NCBI GenBank assembly: GCA_964428355.1
Contig: CAYRYU010000056.1
Span: 1 to 44,581, forward strand
Reading direction: 5' to 3'
Origin: CAYRYU01 sp964428355
GTDB taxonomy: Bacteria; Muiribacteriota; Ozemobacteria; Ozemobacterales; Ozemobacteraceae
DNA: 44,581 nt
The translations under genes were made by a program, and so were the position numbers. This document shows positions 43,261 through 44,581 of the stretch, piece after piece. The first letter of the stretch is position 1, and each line of letters starts with the position of its first letter. The notes beneath the pieces were generated by a model, which worked only from the letters and a program-made list of their open reading frames with translations, was not told where the DNA came from and searched no databases.

Positions 43261-44581
43261 ATGCTCTCGACGCTTCTTTCACGGGTTCTCACATATCTCC
43301 ACGAAGCCCGGTATTTCGACCACAATGCTTCCACCCCGATCGCTCCGCGGGTCAGGAAAGCCATGGAGGAAGCGATTTGCCACCGGTTCGGAAACGCCTC
43401 TTCGCTGCATACCCAGGGACGCACCTCCCGCGGCCTGATCGAGAACGCGCGGAGGGAAGTGGCTTCCCTTCTGGATTGCGACCCTGACAAAATCGTGTTC
43501 ACGTCGGGCGGCACCGAAGCCAACAACGCAGCCATCAAGGGTTCCTTCCTCGCCCGTGGGCTGGGCCACATCATCACCTCGAAGATCGAGCACGAATCGA
43601 TCCTGGGTGCCTGCTCCCAGGTTGAGCAGCTGGGGGGCCGCGTCACCTATCTCCCCGCCGGCCCTGACGGGCGGGTGAGCCCGGACGCAGTCGCGAACGC
43701 AATCACTCCCGATACCATCCTCATATCCCTGATGCACGCGAACAATGAAACCGGGGCGATACAACCTGTTGCCGAAGTCGCGCGGATAGCGGCGGCTTCT
43801 GCCATCCCCTTCCACACAGATGCAGTCCAGAGTTTCGGCAAGATCCCTTTCGCCGTCAAGGACATCGGTTGCGATTTCCTGACCTTGACCGCGCACAAGA
43901 TCAACGGTCCGAAAGGGATTGGGGCCTTGTACTATTCAGGAAAGGCGCCATTCCTTCCCCTGGTTTTCGGGGGGGACCAGGAACGCGCACGGAGGGCCGG
44001 AACCGAGGGGGTGCACCAGGTGGCAGGCCTGGGCGCAGCGGCCGGCCTTGCCCGGGAAAGGATGGGCGGCGAGTTTTCCCGCCTGACCCGCCTGAGGAAG
44101 CGGATGATCGACGGGATCAGGAGTCTCGCTCCGGACGCCGTCATCAACGAAGCCAGGCCGGATTTCCAGCTTCCCGGAACGATCAATGTGACTTTCCCTG
44201 GGCGGAGCGGTCTTCGAATCCTTGCGGGTCTCGATTGCTACGAAATTGGCGTGTCGATCGGTTCGGCATGTACCGCCGACCGGGTCGAACCTTCGCACGT
44301 TCTGCTCGGGATGGGGATTTCGGAGGAACAGGCATTGTCCACCATCCGAATAAGTATGGGAACGACCACGTCCCTCGCATCGGTCCTCTTCTTCCTCTGG
44401 GCACTGAAACACGTTCTGGAGCACGACCCACCCGGATTCGCCTATATCGACCCCCAGCACCTGACCTATGACCTGATCACGAACCCGAACACCTTCATGG
44501 TGGACGTCAGGTTTCCCCACGAGCGGCTCGCGTCCCCGAGCATACCCGGCGCCCGCCTCTGGACCCACTTCGGCTTCGAGG
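43261..44581 (+). CDS. Cysteine desulfurase fused to a rhodanese-like domain (3' end outside window)
   Basis: PLP enzyme that removes sulfur from cysteine as a protein persulfide, here joined to a domain that could accept it. The frame is open to the window end (440 codons seen). NifS/IscS features: FDHNASTPIAPRV, VFTSGGTEANNAAIKG, the PLP lysine Lys213 in TAHKINGPKG, and the catalytic Cys337 in SIGSACTADRVEPSHVLLG. From about residue 390 a rhodanese-like segment begins (FMVDVRFPHERLASPSIPGA); its active-site Cys would lie beyond the window. AGGAGGTCAAAG precedes ATG 43261. It sits 13 bp after the second radical SAM gene and may feed sulfur for those proteins' clusters or for a sulfur-containing product. 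Confidence 0.85.
   Translation, partial: MLSTLLSRVLTYLHEARYFDHNASTPIAPRVRKAMEEAICHRFGNASSLHTQGRTSRGLIENARREVASLLDCDPDKIVFTSGGTEANNAAIKGSFLARGLGHIITSKIEHESILGACSQVEQLGGRVTYLPAGPDGRVSPDAVANAITPDTILISLMHANNETGAIQPVAEVARIAAASAIPFHTDAVQSFGKIPFAVKDIGCDFLTLTAHKINGPKGIGALYYSGKAPFLPLVFGGDQERARRAGTEGVHQVAGLGAAAGLARERMGGEFSRLTRLRKRMIDGIRSLAPDAVINEARPDFQLPGTINVTFPGRSGLRILAGLDCYEIGVSIGSACTADRVEPSHVLLGMGISEEQALSTIRISMGTTTSLASVLFFLWALKHVLEHDPPGFAYIDPQHLTYDLITNPNTFMVDVRFPHERLASPSIPGARLWTHFGFE

Overview
This is a GC-rich (roughly 60% by eye), gene-dense piece of a bacterial chromosome. Most genes have clear Shine-Dalgarno sequences, and promoters of the TTGAnn-N17-TAnnAT type recur. Many proteins carry signal peptides, and the redox genes (an electron-bifurcating NuoEF-type complex) suggest an anaerobic or fermentative, probably Gram-negative-like organism of an under-sampled lineage. 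I cannot name the phylum; the mix of VWFA-related, M30-type, SpoIID and tandem HAMP-cyclase genes is only a loose hint. I found no tRNA, rRNA, CRISPR array, transposase or phage gene.

Layout. 1-4783 (+): a complete BMP/CUT2-like nucleoside ABC importer (binding protein, double ATPase, two permeases). 4876-6982 (-): secreted GH13 amylase and a CoA-binding protein. 7114-10235 (+): SpoIID/LytB-domain protein overlapping recN. 10419-11990 (+): M30-like metalloprotease lipoprotein. 12183-17808: divergent secreted giants, one with a cysteine-less transglutaminase fold (-), one with an alpha-toroid, four Ig-like units and a VWA domain (+). 18074-20367 (-): ECF sigma factor, a membrane protein in the anti-sigma position and a secreted protein; an ankyrin protein diverges from them. 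22022-26328: a small secreted protein, a PaaK/CapK-like adenylating enzyme, and btaA-btaB for betaine lipid synthesis. 26386-33114 (-): a small exported protein, then a three-gene operon resembling the Sporomusa-type transhydrogenase (Stn), whose large subunit carries an extra MopB/NuoG-like domain. 33440-39618 (+): two overlapping membrane cyclase genes. 39639-40181 (-): exported SnoaL-like protein. 40320-44581 (+): DUF4349-like membrane protein, two radical SAM proteins and a cysteine desulfurase-rhodanese fusion cut by the window end.

Most interesting points. (1) The two cyclases have complementary losses of catalytic residues, so only the heterodimer would have a complete active site, as in the C1/C2 halves of mammalian adenylyl cyclase. 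(2) The Stn-like large subunit is fused to a molybdopterin-type domain with no recognisable catalytic Cys/Sec motif. (3) Three genes have a -10 box exactly 6 nt before ATG, indicating leaderless mRNAs. (4) Three gene borders carry related inverted repeats rich in CTGCG/CTCTG. (5) Three AAGTT direct repeats with exact 15-bp spacing lie between the sigma gene and the ankyrin gene.
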